NCBI RefSeq assembly: GCF_036785885.1
Contig: NC_092310.1
Location: 4,154,001 to 4,218,000, forward strand
Direction: 5' to 3'
DNA from: Coffea arabica
Taxonomy: Eukaryota; Streptophyta; Magnoliopsida; Gentianales; Rubiaceae
Length of the DNA stretch: 64,000 nt
How positions within the stretch are numbered: the stretch's first letter is position 1; the number at the start of each line of letters is the position of its first letter. The notes below the pieces were generated by a model. The model was not told the DNA's origin. It did no database searches and saw only the letters and a program-made list of their open reading frames with translations. This document shows, one piece after another, positions 33,001 through 45,620 of the stretch. The position numbers and the translations under genes are program-made.

Positions 33001-35813
33001 TTTATGGGTTTGGTAAGATTTGGGTGTTGACAGTAGTAATCTTGTGTTGCCTATGCCGTGTCTTTTATCTGTGAAGGCTCTTTGATAATTTTGCTTCACA
33101 TTGAAAATCACTCCACGAAGGACTTTTTGAATTATATTGCTTTACCTTTTAATACATTAAGCACTCATTAAACTGTATTTAAATTTTTAAGTTTACTGAA
33201 TTTGCTAAATTGATCACACATAGACTTAATTTGTAATTTTGTTTTATTGTTGTCTATTTAGATTCTTCTTTTTCTATTACCCCTGAACATCTCCTCTTAA
33301 AAATTATCTCTAAGGAAAATCATTCAAAGCATCAATCACATTCCGTCAAATTAATTATTTCATTTTTCACTTTTAAAATATTAACTTTACGTTTCTTACA
33401 GATTTAGGTTAACAAAATTTGGTTCCAAACTAAGTTTTCAATTATTTTTTAGTTTGAAATCACCATGTAACCTATATACAACCATTTTTTAGGTACAAAA
33501 AAGTCAGATCCCACATTTTTAATGGCAAAAATGAATATGGATTGAACCTAGACCTATCTATCAATTGGGCCATCTGAACTAGATTTTAACAAGCCCAACC
33601 TCAACTCAACTAATTAGTATCATTTTCTAGTTTTGGATTATAAGTTTTGAGTTGATAAATGTGAAATTCATACTTGACTCATAAAATATTGGGGTTGTGA
33701 GCCTAATTTTGGTTGAGTCCAAACTCGCTCATTGCTTCTTAATTTCCTTAATATAATTAATATAACTATTCAGTTCTAAAGTTAATTTAACATCAACATG
33801 ACCATAACATTAAAACTATACACAAACCAATAACAATCCATTAAAAAGTATATAAACCAAGAAATTTTCAATAATAATATATCCAATTAGTTCAAAGAAC
33901 ATGGAAAATAGTAATAAAATATGGTCAACAATCAATATATTTTCAAAGATCCTTAATTTGCTCGTACTAGGATTTGTCTTTTTGAATCGTTTGACATAAT
34001 TTTGTATATTTAATATTTCTTATATACATTAATATATTTTGACACATAACTCATAAGTATAAAGTATTAGTATTATATATTTAGATATATAATTATATAT
34101 ATGAAACTATGAATATATTATATATATAGATGTAGATTAAAGGGTCGAGTCTATATCGAGTTTGAGCGTAATAAGATCCAAGTTTGGCTCACATTTAATT
34201 CGAACTTAATATTTAGATCCAAATTCAGCATAACTCAATGAAAGGTTAGACTCATCGAACTTTTCCTCAAACCTAATGAGTTGAGTTCAAGCTTGTCCAG
34301 TCCCATTGACTATCCTAATTGAATCAAATCCCATTTTTAGGAGAAAAATTAATACAGTTTGGATCAAATTTTACTTTTTTAGAGGGCAAAATGAATATGA
34401 ATCGAATCACTTATTTAACTATAAATGGGTTTTAACCTTTTTATATCTAAAAAAAATGGCCATGTATGATGTATGGTTCACATAACGAATTTAGGTTAGA
34501 AACAATAAAAAATATAGGTTGAGACCAAATATTACTAATTTAATTTTGTAAACAATATAAAATTACCATTTTAAAAGTAAATGATGAAAATTTTATTTAA
34601 CAAAATGTAAGCCACGTTTTGAAAATTTTTCCTTTCCCCTTTCATAGACTTTTTCTTTCACACACTTTATATGAACACATTTTCATTCTCACGTACACAT
34701 GCACGTACCTCGACCTTTTGTCACACACGAGCACACACTCTCTCTCTCTCTCTCACGCACACACACACAAACGCACTTCATTACACGTATGCATTCTTTC
34801 TCTTTCACAACAAACTCTCTCCATCTTTTGTACACACATTTTCTCACGTATATAAGCACATAACATAGACCAGTAAACAAGGCAGTATAAATCATAATTC
34901 CTAGACGAAGGGAAAAAAAAAAAAAAGATAAGAGCTGAAAATGAGCTCTTTCTCGCCATTGAAAATTCTCCAGGTACATCTTGCAAGAAAGAAAACTTTA
35001 TTCTTTTTTAATATTTTTTTAATTGACAACATTTACTCTACTCCTACTCTAGTCTATTTTAGGAGAGGTCTAATTAGGTTAATTGAAAAATTAGGAATTG
35101 AAGTGTACTTACACATGTAGTTTTTTTTTTTTTTTTTTAAAATTTGATGTGCACTTACACATGATTATACTTATATATTGAATCGATGTTCATGAACAAA
35201 ATTCATGCGTACAAAAAAGGAATTTTAGCGTACTCTACATAAAAAAATATTGAATATACAATAGCCATACCAAAACCTTCAGTGCACCTGTCCAAACTCT
35301 GATAGATTCCCCATCCAAACATGAACACAATACAGAAATTTTAATAACAAATCAAGTAACAGTTTTTAGAGGCTAAACACCTTAATTCCAGGCACGTGTT
35401 CTTGACTTACTCTGTGTCCTACCATTTCTCTTTCACTTACACTAACTTTTCTTGGCAAGTCAAAACCAAAATAGTACCTGCAACACATATTATCTGCTAA
35501 GATATCTAATGTTATTCGATGGCGATAAGATTCAAATCATGAAGCAAAGTCAAATAAATTGTCGAATAGAAGAGCATTCCGTCCAATTTAGTCCCATAAG
35601 GACTGGGAAACATTGAGCATTACGATCAGTCAAAAAGTCATTGGCCCAACCAAGACTAAGAAAATTGGAATTGCTATTCATGTCATCTTAATGTATGAAT
35701 GATGCCAACGTTATGGGGGAAAAAGTAAAATGACTTTACCAACTTTTAAAACTTGTGCAAACTCTGGGTTGAAGATTATGCATATCCATAAGGAAAAACA
35801 ACAAAAACATTAA
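33001..35813. other. AT-rich intergenic region with CT/CA microsatellites
   Basis: No gene seen. Around 33540-34300 there are scattered GAACTCAAC/GTTGAGTTC-type motifs suggestive of an old TIR element without demonstrable borders. A (TC)n/(AC)n tract at 34738-34770 gives rise to spurious open frames on both strands. A 19-base T run lies at ~35120-35138. Confidence 0.45.
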
Positions 35814-35822
35814 ACAATCTGC

Positions 35823-36865
35823 GGGATAATTTTAGAACCTCCCTCGAGGTTTCCAGCAATTGCAGAGAGCTCTCCTCAAATTTCAAAACTTACACCTACC
35901 ACCCTTATTTTTAAGGTTTATGTAACAATATAGACCCAATGAGCTATAAATTTTCACAAATATCCTAAATACCCTTCTTCAAAGAACAAGACAAAACAAA
36001 ATAAGATTTTAATCTTTAATTTCTTGTACGTGTCATACTCACTAAAACAAACAAAGTCCAGCGACTCCAACTCATCTCAAAATTCATTACTTGCTAATTC
36101 TTGCCTAATGCAACTCACTACCACCACTACCAATATTAAATTAAGAAATGCCCCCATGTCCCTAAGAACATAATTTATCATTGCTCTAGCACTCTTAGAA
36201 ATAGAAACAAAAGTCCGCCTTTATAATAAAACCACAATCAATAGGTAAATAAAAGAGAGAACCAATGAGTAATTGTTAGATTTTTTGCTTAACAAACATA
36301 ATAGTCACTTCTTTATGTTCCAACTCTCAATTTCATTTTTTTCCTTCACTGCCACCTTTTTCATCTTCCCTGCACCTTGTTAATTTGGTAACTTCAATTG
36401 GCTAACATTTGTAAAGAGTAAAACATTGGAAAAAAAAAGGGTCTAAAATTTTTCTAGAATGAAAGAGACAAAAAGACAAAAAATATAGAGAAATTTTAGT
36501 GATAGAAAAGGTTGATAGTGGTGTGATTGGTAATAATGGAGCGCGATATTTGATGAAAGAGAGAAGCGGTTGTAGGAGAAAAAGAGAGAAAAATATGAAA
36601 GAAGGAGGGAGGAAGGGAGGGAGGGACTAGGGAGGAAGAGATGAAAATTAGAAAATTGATGTAAATTATTTTTTGAGATTAGTAAATGACAAGTAGAATA
36701 ATAAGAAGTAGTTTCGGCTTTAAACGTCCCTTTATGAATTAATTATTAAGTGGATGACATTTTAGTCATTTGATTGGTCCAAGGGAGGTCTATGTAATTA
36801 TTGAAACCTCAGCGGAGCCGAATGAAATTGTCAAAAACCTCAAGGGAGGTTTCTGAAATTATCCC
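35823..36865. mobile_element. Long-TIR Mutator-type element, second family
   Basis: 1,043 bp. The left end is GGGATAATTTTAGAACCTCC and the right end, on the other strand, is GGGATAATTTCAGAAACCTCC, so the inverted repeats share long similarity. A 9-bp duplication with one difference flanks it: ACAATCTGC (35814-35822) and ATAATCTGC (36866-36874). There is no transposase; a GGGAGG-rich stretch lies near 36605-36625. It sits ~300 bp beyond the stop codon of the CYP85-clan gene and may affect its 3' end. Confidence 0.82.
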
Positions 36866-37174
36866 ATAATCTGCAGCAAGTAGATATTCTTTGTATCTGT
36901 CTTGCTCCTTTTTCTTCCGATGTTACTGACTCCAACAAATACATTGAAGTGGTGCAATAAGACAAATCTGTCATAGAGACGTGTATAAGTTTTGGAAATA
37001 GCCCGCCATAGACTTTATGTGACCAAGTGATAAACCGCATCCTCCTAATAGAAGTAGAGGCCAAGATGGAAGTTTGTTACAGCATAATGTATGTCATAGA
37101 GCCTTCTAGCCACATGCTCAACGAATAAATAGTATTTTCAGGCCTGAAATCTTTGAAAGGGTCTTCATTCTTGA

Positions 37175-40100
37175 TTAGATTGTGGTTATGTTGATCTCAA
37201 CCCCATCAATTGGTCGTGGGAGCGGCAAATAACTCATTCCTGCATCAGCATTGACCAGTTCCCACCTGAAAAGTTTCAAAAATATACATGTCTCATTTTT
37301 TTTTCATCAGTATTAGAGTTGCATTTGTGTGATAACTTTGATTGCTGAATAAACAAGAACTTGTCAATTTTGAATTTAGCCTTTTTCTTTGTAAATTGGA
37401 AAATAAACCAACAGTTGGTGGATAAAATTTAGTGTCGTGTATCACATACCTGTACCCTACGACCAAATGGTGGATGAAAATGGCAATTTGCATTCGACCA
37501 AGCATATTTCCTGGACATATCCTTGGTCCCCCTCCAAAGATCAAGTTTGTCCAAGGCTTTGGTTTTCCCTGAAAGAAGTATATATCTAAGTTAAATAATT
37601 ATATATGTAAATTAAAATTCATGTTTTCCAGGAAGATGCAAATGATATTTCTGCTTACATTCCACCTATCTGGATTGAAACTTAACGGATCTTCAAAATT
37701 TTTTGGATCGGCATGAACGTATCGTAGCCAGCAGATCACTTTCCATCCTTTAGGTATTTTGTAACCTGTAAGAGTATCATCGGTTTTAAATTAGCAGAAG
37801 GAGATAAGCTGTATGCTCCAAAGCATGCAAAGCTTACGCTTCTGAAAGAAATTTGTAGAATCACTTATTCCTTTTATTTGCTAAACTAACTGAATTTAAA
37901 AAAAAAACAAAGAAATTTACTTTTACCTTTGTACTCAAAATCCTTTTTAGCTGTTCGGAAAAGAAATGGTGAAATATGGGCTAGTCTTATTGTTTCTTCC
38001 ACAACCTGCTTGCAAGTCACTCCCCGAAATATGAGTAAATTAAGACGATCAAGGCAATAGTAACTAGCTGCGAATTATGTCCTCAATGTACAATCACATC
38101 ATCCACTATGTGGTCAAATAAGGATAAACTTTTTCTACATTGTCATTATATATACTAGCAAGTGAAGATGCATGTATATGTGGGCCCTCAGGACTTTGGT
38201 CTGGTGGTAGTAGCCTAGTTAGGTGAGTACTATTGCTAAAAATCGAATCGCCACAACCCACACGACTTGGGCAGGTTGGTGTGGGACGCGTGTGGATTAG
38301 TCTGGTGATTCAGGATGCCACACGTGGTCATATACAAAAAAAAAAAAAAAAAAAAAAAAAGATGCATGCATATGTGCAAAATTGTTTATTGAAATTCAAA
38401 TTTTATATATGTATCATGTATTTAGAGCTAATGATATATACACTATCATGATACGAAAGATTAAACTATATGATAAATAGTTGAACTGGATTTACTAAAA
38501 TTTTTCCGATATGGCAAGATGCTTCAGCACAACCAATGTATCGAACAAAAATGATGAGTTGCACGAAAAGATACACAGGTAATTTAATAGTTTAATAGCA
38601 TTGGTTTTTCGAGTTTAGTCATATAATCTTTGAATTGATATACCTTATTTGTGTACTGCAAGTTTACAATGTCATCGCGTGTGATGAAATCACCATTCCT
38701 ACCAAGATTCTTGTGCTCCTCCTACAGTTAATTTGTTTGACAATCGTGAAGATGACAAACTTAATCAAGAATAACTGAAGAAATCTGATTTTCAATGTCA
38801 TAAATTAACTTGTGTTGGGAAACCATACCTGTAGTTTTTTAAGTACATTTGGGTACTTTGCGAGATAATACACAGCCCACATAATTGAAAGGGAAGTAGA
38901 TTCATAGCCAGCAATTATGAGGCCTACGATGTTGTCAAGCACCTCTGTATCTTGCAGTTGCTTACCATCGTCATCTTTTAGATGCAAGAGTTGATCCAAC
39001 AAATCATACTCAGCTCTTGCAGCATCCCCTTCATACTTTCTCTTGTTTATTACATCTGCAAAAAATGTGTTGGCTTTCTTCCGACACTGTTGAATTAATG
39101 AGGGGATCCATCGATCAACGGCCTTGTTTATGTAGAATTGGGTGTCTAAGTCTAGCTCACACAAGGAAATATGAAAAGCTATGGACTTCCCAAGAGTGAA
39201 ATTACTCGAGCGCTAAGGGTTAATTGCAAAAAACTCCCTTCAAGTTAGGGGTAACGGTCAACTACCAGTAGTTAAAATTTCCATTTGAGAATATGGTATA
39301 GAATTCAGTGGAGGGACTAATCTACAGTCTTCTTGTGTATTTTTATTTTCAATTTTTTTATATTACCGCTTTCAGTTTTCTTTTGCCTACTAAAAATAAT
39401 TTATTCTTTTTCAAATCACTCACTCATTCTTTTATTTTTATTTTTGCTTATATTAGAGGTGGTTTGCTATTTTTCATTTTTAGTAATTGCTTCATCATAT
39501 GATTCTCTAATTGCTTAATCTGTCAAAGTTGCAAACTATAATTAACAATTGTGTTACTATGGAATAATTAATACCGGTAATTTTGTATTCAGATTTCACT
39601 CACTATGATTCGTCTTCAAACACTCAAAAAGACAATAAATTAATTTTTCTCTGAGTTTTGTGTTCGTTCAATCTCTTTTGGTTTCTTTCTCTGGGTTTGA
39701 AAATATATACAACTTTGAATTTGAAGTACACATAGTCACGTGATTAAATTAGGGAAGGACTAAATTCACACCCAAACATAATAAATCCACATCCTCTATA
39801 TTTGTTAGACATTTGATACCTTTGACTTTAAGCATTAATCAAAACTTTTTATAGTAATATCTTTTCTAAAGAAAAAAAAATTCTCCCCCAATCTTTATAT
39901 GAGTTTTATATACAGATTCCCATTTCTTGTTTATTTTGTTAAGAGCCCTTTTAACACTTACACATAACCAAAAGGTGAATATTAATATGAAGTCAATATG
40001 AATATAAATTCCGCCTTGAAAAATGCTTAGACTTTGATTTTATGAAATTGAAATATGTTGATATTCCTATTTACATCATTTTTAGTAACTAAAAATCTTT

Positions 40101-43100
40101 TGATTGCTAAATTAAATTAATATTATGCATTTGTAAAATATTCGAAGATAATGCAAACATTTGTTTTTCTTTTGCTATATAAATATATGTTTCTCAAAAT
40201 TATAAAAAGCATCAAATAAATTTAAAACTTAAAAGGTAAGGCTATATTTGTCCAATGAATATAGTACAAGGTGTGGATTTATTCCCATTAAATGATTCAA
40301 ATACATAATGATGAATCAATCTTTAAACTACAATAAAAACTTAAAGGGTAAATTACATTTTACCCCCCTGTGGTTTACCCTTTTTTTACATAACCCCCCT
40401 ATGGTTTCAAAAGCTATACATAACCCCCTCATGGTTTGGATTAAAGTGTCAAAGTAACGGAAATAGTCACTCGTAACGGAACTTCTAAAAATGTCAAAAT
40501 TACCCTTATAAATACATGACACATTAACCCCCTATGATTTTTATATTTTACCATATAACCCCCTTATGGTTTAAAACTTTACCATATAACCCCCTTATGA
40601 TTTTCAAAATATACACATAACCCCCCTTGGTTAATACATAAATTTCAACCTTACATAAGGGTATTTTTGACATTTTAGGTGACGCCGTTACGAGTGACTA
40701 TTTCCGTTATTTTGACACTTTAATCCAAACCATAAGGGGGTTATGTATAGCTTTTGAAACCATAGGGGGGTTATGTGAAAAAACGCTAAACCACAGGTGG
40801 GTAAAGTGAAATTTGCCCAAACTTAAATACGTAATAAAATAAAAACCATGGTAAACGAAAAGAAAAATGAGATGCGTATAGAAGCATTCATAACCAGTAG
40901 TAAGGAAGTCGTGGCGTGCATGTCCATATGAAAAAAAAGAATATGAAAAAGAAATTTGTAATCAAACTAGTGCTAAAGAATGGAAAGTTAGTTGATGCAC
41001 TCAACATACGATGGTATAAAATACAAGTTGTCTTGTTAGTATATGGTATACCTCTTCCTCAAATATTAGAGTCGTTTTTTAGAAATTCAATTTAAATCTG
41101 TCCTTGCTAGCAATATATGCATCATGAATGCTGACCTGGAGGGCATGATGATAAGCAGTTCCTGGAATATTAATTTGTGCACTCGTGATACCCGCAAATA
41201 GGTGATCAAGTGTATCAAGATGGGGTCCTGGCTCCAACCCGCAAAAGTACTTCCCAATGTTCTCAAAAGTAACCTTAAAAGTAAAGTGAAATATTGGAAA
41301 TGACCTACTGAGGTTTCTTGTACGAAAACAGGCATCAAGAAAATTAGAAGGGCAAATTCCACTTTACCCTCCTGTAGATTAGCATTTTTTCACAAAACCC
41401 CTCTATGGTTTCAAAAGCTATACATAACCCCCTGATGGTTTGGATTAAAGTGTCAAAGTAACGGAAATAGTCACTCGTAACGGCGTCACCTAAAATGTCA
41501 AAAATACCGTTATGTAAGGTTAAAATTTATGTATTAACCAAAGGGGGTTATGTGTATATTTTGAAAATCATAAGGGGGTTATATGGTAAAGTATTAAACC
41601 ATAAGGGGGTTATATGGTAAAATATAAAAATCATAGGGGGTTAATGTGTCATGTATTTATAAGGGTAATTTCGATATTTTTAGAAGTTCCATTATGAGTG
41701 ACTATTTCCGTTACTTTGACACTTTAATCCAAACTATGAGGGGGTTATGTATAACTTTTGAAACCATAGGGGAGTTATGTAAAAAAAAAGGGTAAACCAC
41801 AGGGGGTAAAATGTAATTTACCCAAATTAGAAAATAGTAGATCAAGATTCTTCTGGATAAGTTAGTTTACCTTCTTAGCTTTATTGAATACGACTACTCT
41901 TCCTTCTTTTGACCATTGTTGCAGGGCTGCAACTATGCCTGGTTGGACCATGATAGCTATCCTACGGAGAGCATCAGGTTGATTGAGGGCCTTTACAACC
42001 AAGCCTCTAATCCTTGCATGTGATGATCCTTCAAGGGCGATGAGGAATTTGTTGCCTGTAATTTTAGTGCCAGGCCAACCCATTGCAAAGACTTGATCCG
42101 ACTGAAGGATAGATTTGTTAGCTGATGGAGAGCATGCAATTATAGAGGGTGAACCGAAGAGATGGGTTTTGTACAATCCTTCTCCATCACCATATCTGAG
42201 TAGATGATTGGTTATAAAGTAACAAGTTAACTAAAATTAACTCTACTCAAAAGCTGATGGAATGGATTTTGGTTTTGATTGTGAAGTCTTTCTGATTTAC
42301 TTTTTAAACCAACAACTAATCTGCAGACCGCGGATTAGAAAAATGTCGATTCAATTCCCAAGTTAACGAGAACTTGCAGATTAGAGATGATGACGTGATG
42401 ACAATGGCAATTTATCTAAATAGAAGAAGAAGATACAAGCTAGCTTGAGGTGAAAAAGTATTTGACAAAATGTTAAAACCCACCGTCAATGCCCAAAAAC
42501 TCAAGGATGTGTTTATCGATTGGTCATTCTTCAGAAAATCTCTCTATACTAAAATTTGTTTTTTAACCAACTTTATATCTCACATACAACACAAAAAAAG
42601 GCTACAACATTATTAAAAAAGAAATTCAAATCATCTTCAATCAAAACAGACTTGTAACTTTTTTAGGTATTGACTGTTAGTTTTAGCGTAAGAATTAGCA
42701 CTTCTACACTACAACAAAGTACAAAGTATAGGCTTTGAAACCATAATGTCATATGTTTGAAAAAAAAAGAAAAAAAAAAAAAGACATCCTATTGCACACC
42801 ATCTGTGGTAATACTGATTATTCACGATAAAATGGACATCTCTTTGATTGCTATTTATCAACACATCCATTTCTTGTGTTCAAATATATAGAGATATAAA
42901 GTGGATTTGTTTCAATTCATTTGAAATCTTAATCAATTCAATTACTTCATTGGTTAAGGATTACGTAAAACAAGAAAGTTTACAACAACAGAAGGAATTG
43001 GGGTTAAAAAAAAACAATGTCAAAGGTTTAGGGGTTAAATGTCAAAAAAAATTTGTTTTTAGTTTTTCTATTGTCATCCTACGATATCCCTCTGTTCTTC

Positions 43101-44411
43101 TTCTCTGCTAACTGGGGTGCAACACCGACAACATCATCTCCAGCAGCCGCCATGCTTGAGCTCTCAATCTCGTGCACAAAATTTTCAGTATGCCATATTT
43201 TTTGGGCCCTCAAACCGCAAACGAGAAAAATCAAATTGAACTCCGATAATTTTTTTTGGGGGGTCATTTTTTTAAGGGTAAATTATATTTTACCCCCCTG
43301 TGGTTTACCTTTTTTTTACATAACCCCCCTATGGTTTCAAAAGCTATACATAACCCCCTCATGGTTTGGATTAAAGTGTCAAAGTAACGGAAATAGTCCC
43401 TCGTAACGGAACTTCTAAAAATGTCGAAATTACCCTTATAAATACATGACACATTAACCCCCTATGATTTTTATATTTTACCATATAACCCCCTTATGGT
43501 TTAATACTTTACCATATAACCCCCTTATGATTTTCAAAATATACACATAACCCCCCTTGGTTAATACATAAATTTCAACCTTACATAAGGGTATTTTTGA
43601 CATTTTAGGTGACGCCGTTACGAGTGACTATTTCCGTTACTTTGACACTTTAATCCAAACCATAAGGGGGTTATGTATAGCTTTTGAAACCATAGAGGGG
43701 TTATGTGAAAAACGCTAAACCACAGGGGGGTAAAGTGAAATTTGCCCTTTTTTTAAAACAGCAAAATCAATTTACTACCGTTCTTCACTCCATATGAATG
43801 GTTTGGAAAATACATTGATGTCCGATTAGGAAGGATTTGAAATATCACCAAATTTGAATGAACTTCAATTTAATTATTTTTAAGTCCGAAAGTTCCTCCA
43901 TTTAATGATTTAATTGGTCAATTTCAAATCTCTATCTCTTCGATGTAACATATCAAATCCATATCCACCCAAGCCCATCGATCAAAACAGACCTAAAAGA
44001 ATGTTGCAAAAGGATTTAAAATATCAAGTTGAAAAAACTATGACAGGCAAACGTGTAAATTTGGGCCTATGCATTTGGTAGCACGTTTATTAGCTTTTTA
44101 AACAAAATCAATAAATAAAATGGAACAATAATTATTTAACACTCAAGCGTGGAAAACGAAACTTACTTGTTTCTTTTATTGTTAATGAAATCATCAGGTC
44201 GTTTAACAACCCTAAAATACCAGAGAAAGTGAAGCATTTCTCCGACAAGTGGAAACCCCATGTTGCCAGCAGGAAGCTTTGTGTCCCAACCGGAACACCG
44301 GAATTTAACCGGTAGAACGAAGCAGAGATAACTCCACCACCACATCGCCCACCCCACCACTGGTACAATTCTGACCAGCACTGCTATCCACGTTCCTGAG
44401 GTTATTTCCAT
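37175..44411 (-). CDS. Cytochrome P450, CYP85 clan (CYP88-like), 479 aa, nine exons
   Basis: ER-anchored monooxygenase related to the CYP88/ent-kaurenoic-acid-oxidase-like group (CYP729 is another candidate); hormone or triterpenoid/diterpenoid oxidation is family inference. Exons: 44411-44167, 42195-41871, 41273-41136, 39086-38829, 38721-38644, 38005-37927, 37765-37659, 37568-37450, 37265-37175. All introns are GT-AG. Lengths sum to 1,440 bp with no stop. Features: hydrophobic anchor ~7-33, hinge LPAG 46-49, YKTHLFGSPSIIACSP at the exon 2 start, NQPDALRRIA, I-helix AGYEST 295-300, ExxR EETIR with E352/R355, FNPDRW 404-409, haem loop FGGGPRICPG with Cys428. Introns 1, 2 and 3 each hold a Mutator-type MITE, and intron 5 a SINE. 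Everything expected of a working gene is present. Confidence 0.93.
38183..38360 (+). mobile_element. SINE in intron 5 of the CYP85-clan gene
   Basis: 178 bp with Pol III promoter-like boxes (TTGGTCTGGTGGTAGTAGCC as box A; AAAATCGAATCGCC as box B) and a terminal A run (~38336-38360). It is flanked by a 16-bp duplication with one difference: GATGCATGTATATGTG (38167-38182) and GATGCATGCATATGTG (38361-38376). It lies antisense to the P450 gene. Confidence 0.85.
40346..40818 (+). mobile_element. Mutator-type MITE in intron 3 of the CYP85-clan gene
   Basis: 473 bp, flanked by a perfect 9-bp duplication AAACTTAAA (40337-40345, 40819-40827). Long TIRs extend ~150 bp or more from each end, so the element can fold on itself. 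Orientation is that of the copies at 43276 and 44659. Confidence 0.92.
41350..41823 (-). mobile_element. Mutator-type MITE in intron 2 of the CYP85-clan gene
   Basis: 474 bp, flanked by the perfect 9-bp duplication AAATTAGAA (41341-41349, 41824-41832). It lies in the opposite direction to the copy in intron 3, with exon 3 between them. Its left end begins 77 bp from the 5' boundary of exon 3 on the minus strand. Confidence 0.92.
43276..43747 (+). mobile_element. Mutator-type MITE in intron 1 of the CYP85-clan gene
   Basis: 472 bp with 9-bp duplication TTTTTTTAA (43267-43275, 43748-43756). Nearly identical in text to the copies at 40346 and 44659, which suggests a recent burst. Confidence 0.9.
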
Positions 44412-44469
44412 CTTGGTGGCTTGTGTTTCTAACAGTTTATTTGCAAATATGGATCAACTCCCTGTAGCC

Positions 44470-44478
44470 TTATATATA
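44470..44478 (-). promoter_or_regulatory. TATA box of the CYP85-clan gene
   Basis: TATATATAA on the minus strand, about 60 bp upstream of the ATG at 44411. This is the best core promoter candidate. The next MITE (44659-45101) starts about 180 bp further upstream. Confidence 0.65.
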
Positions 44479-44658
44479 GCTCGCAGTCAAGAGTAGACTA
44501 ATGATTTTTCTCGTCGCTTTGTTTAAGTGCAGAAATAGTTTATTCACATTCAAGTGAATGGAATTGTGAGCGGCATTGTCATCTTTTGATCAGTGAAAGC
44601 AGCCTCGCACTAATTAATCTGAATTCTATAGAAAAGTGACACCAGCTAAAAAAAAAAA

Positions 44659-45101
44659 GGGTAAATTATATTTTACCCCCCTGTGGTTTACCTTTTTTTT
44701 ACATAACCCCCCTATGGTTTCAAAAGCTATACATAACCCCCTCATGGTTTGGATTAAAGTGTCAAAGTAACGGAAATAGTCCCTCGTAACGGAAATTCTA
44801 AAAATGTCGAAATTACCCTTATAAATACATATACACATTAACCCCCTATAATTTTTATATTTTACCATATAACCCCCTTATGATTTTCAAAATATACACA
44901 TAACCCCCCTTGGTTAATACATAAATTTCAGCCTTACATAAGGGTATTTTTGACATTTTAGATGACGCCGTTACGAGTGACTATTTTCGTTACTTTAACA
45001 CTTTAATCCAAACCATAAGGGGGTTATGTATAGCTTTTGAAACCATAGAGGGGTTATGTGAAAAAATACTAAACCACAGGAGGGTAAAGTGGAATTTGCC
45101 C
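44659..45101 (+). mobile_element. Mutator-type MITE upstream of the CYP85-clan gene
   Basis: 443 bp, with a 9-A duplication on both sides (left A run ending 44658, right 45102-45110), so the target site is low in information. Compared with its relatives it lacks ~30 bp in the centre. It lies ~250 bp upstream of the ATG, in the probable proximal promoter. Confidence 0.85.
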
Positions 45102-45110
45102 AAAAAAAAA

Positions 45111-45620
45111 TCAACCCACGTGAACCTGTTCGGTGGACATTTGCCATTTGGTAGTGCAAGAAAATTAGGGACGAATTATTGTTTCACTAGAATTGTTGTG
45201 TCGGCATATAGATATTGGTCACTTGATGCTTTCAGTCACACTCATCATGTCAAGTCGAGTGACGGGTTCTAACCAACACTTTAAATTTTAACCTAATTTT
45301 TTCATTCGTTGCAAGTATACAGGTTGTGGATCATAATATTAGGGAGTAAGGATCGATTCCACGAGAATTACTTTCAACTACTAAACTTTTAACTCACTCT
45401 ATTTTCTAAATTAATTAATTTTTAACTAAGTAAAATAACCATAATGTTAAAACAATGGAAAAAAAAGGATTTACTTTTGAAAAAGGAAAAAAGACTGCAA
45501 TTTCCATCAAAATTCATTGAAGGAGTTCACACAGAGGTGCAAAACTTCATCTAAGGAGTTTGAAAGGGCTTCTTTTGAGAATACTGACCTCAAGTTTCGA
45601 TTGAAAAACGGGGTGGCGGA
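45111..45620. repeat. Repeat remnant flanking the solo LTR
   Basis: No gene. It contains TTGCAAGTATACAGG and GGATCGATTCCACGAG, text typical of the end of a gypsy LTR read in reverse. A block at ~45388-45470 (ACTCACTCTATTTTCTAAA...AAATAACCATAATGTTAAA) recurs at ~63022-63105 in the same direction. It is probably part of an old retroelement. Confidence 0.5.

Noticed and set aside
34619..34986. Overlapping frames on both strands
   Set aside because: They are translations of (TC)n/(AC)n microsatellites with no conserved content.
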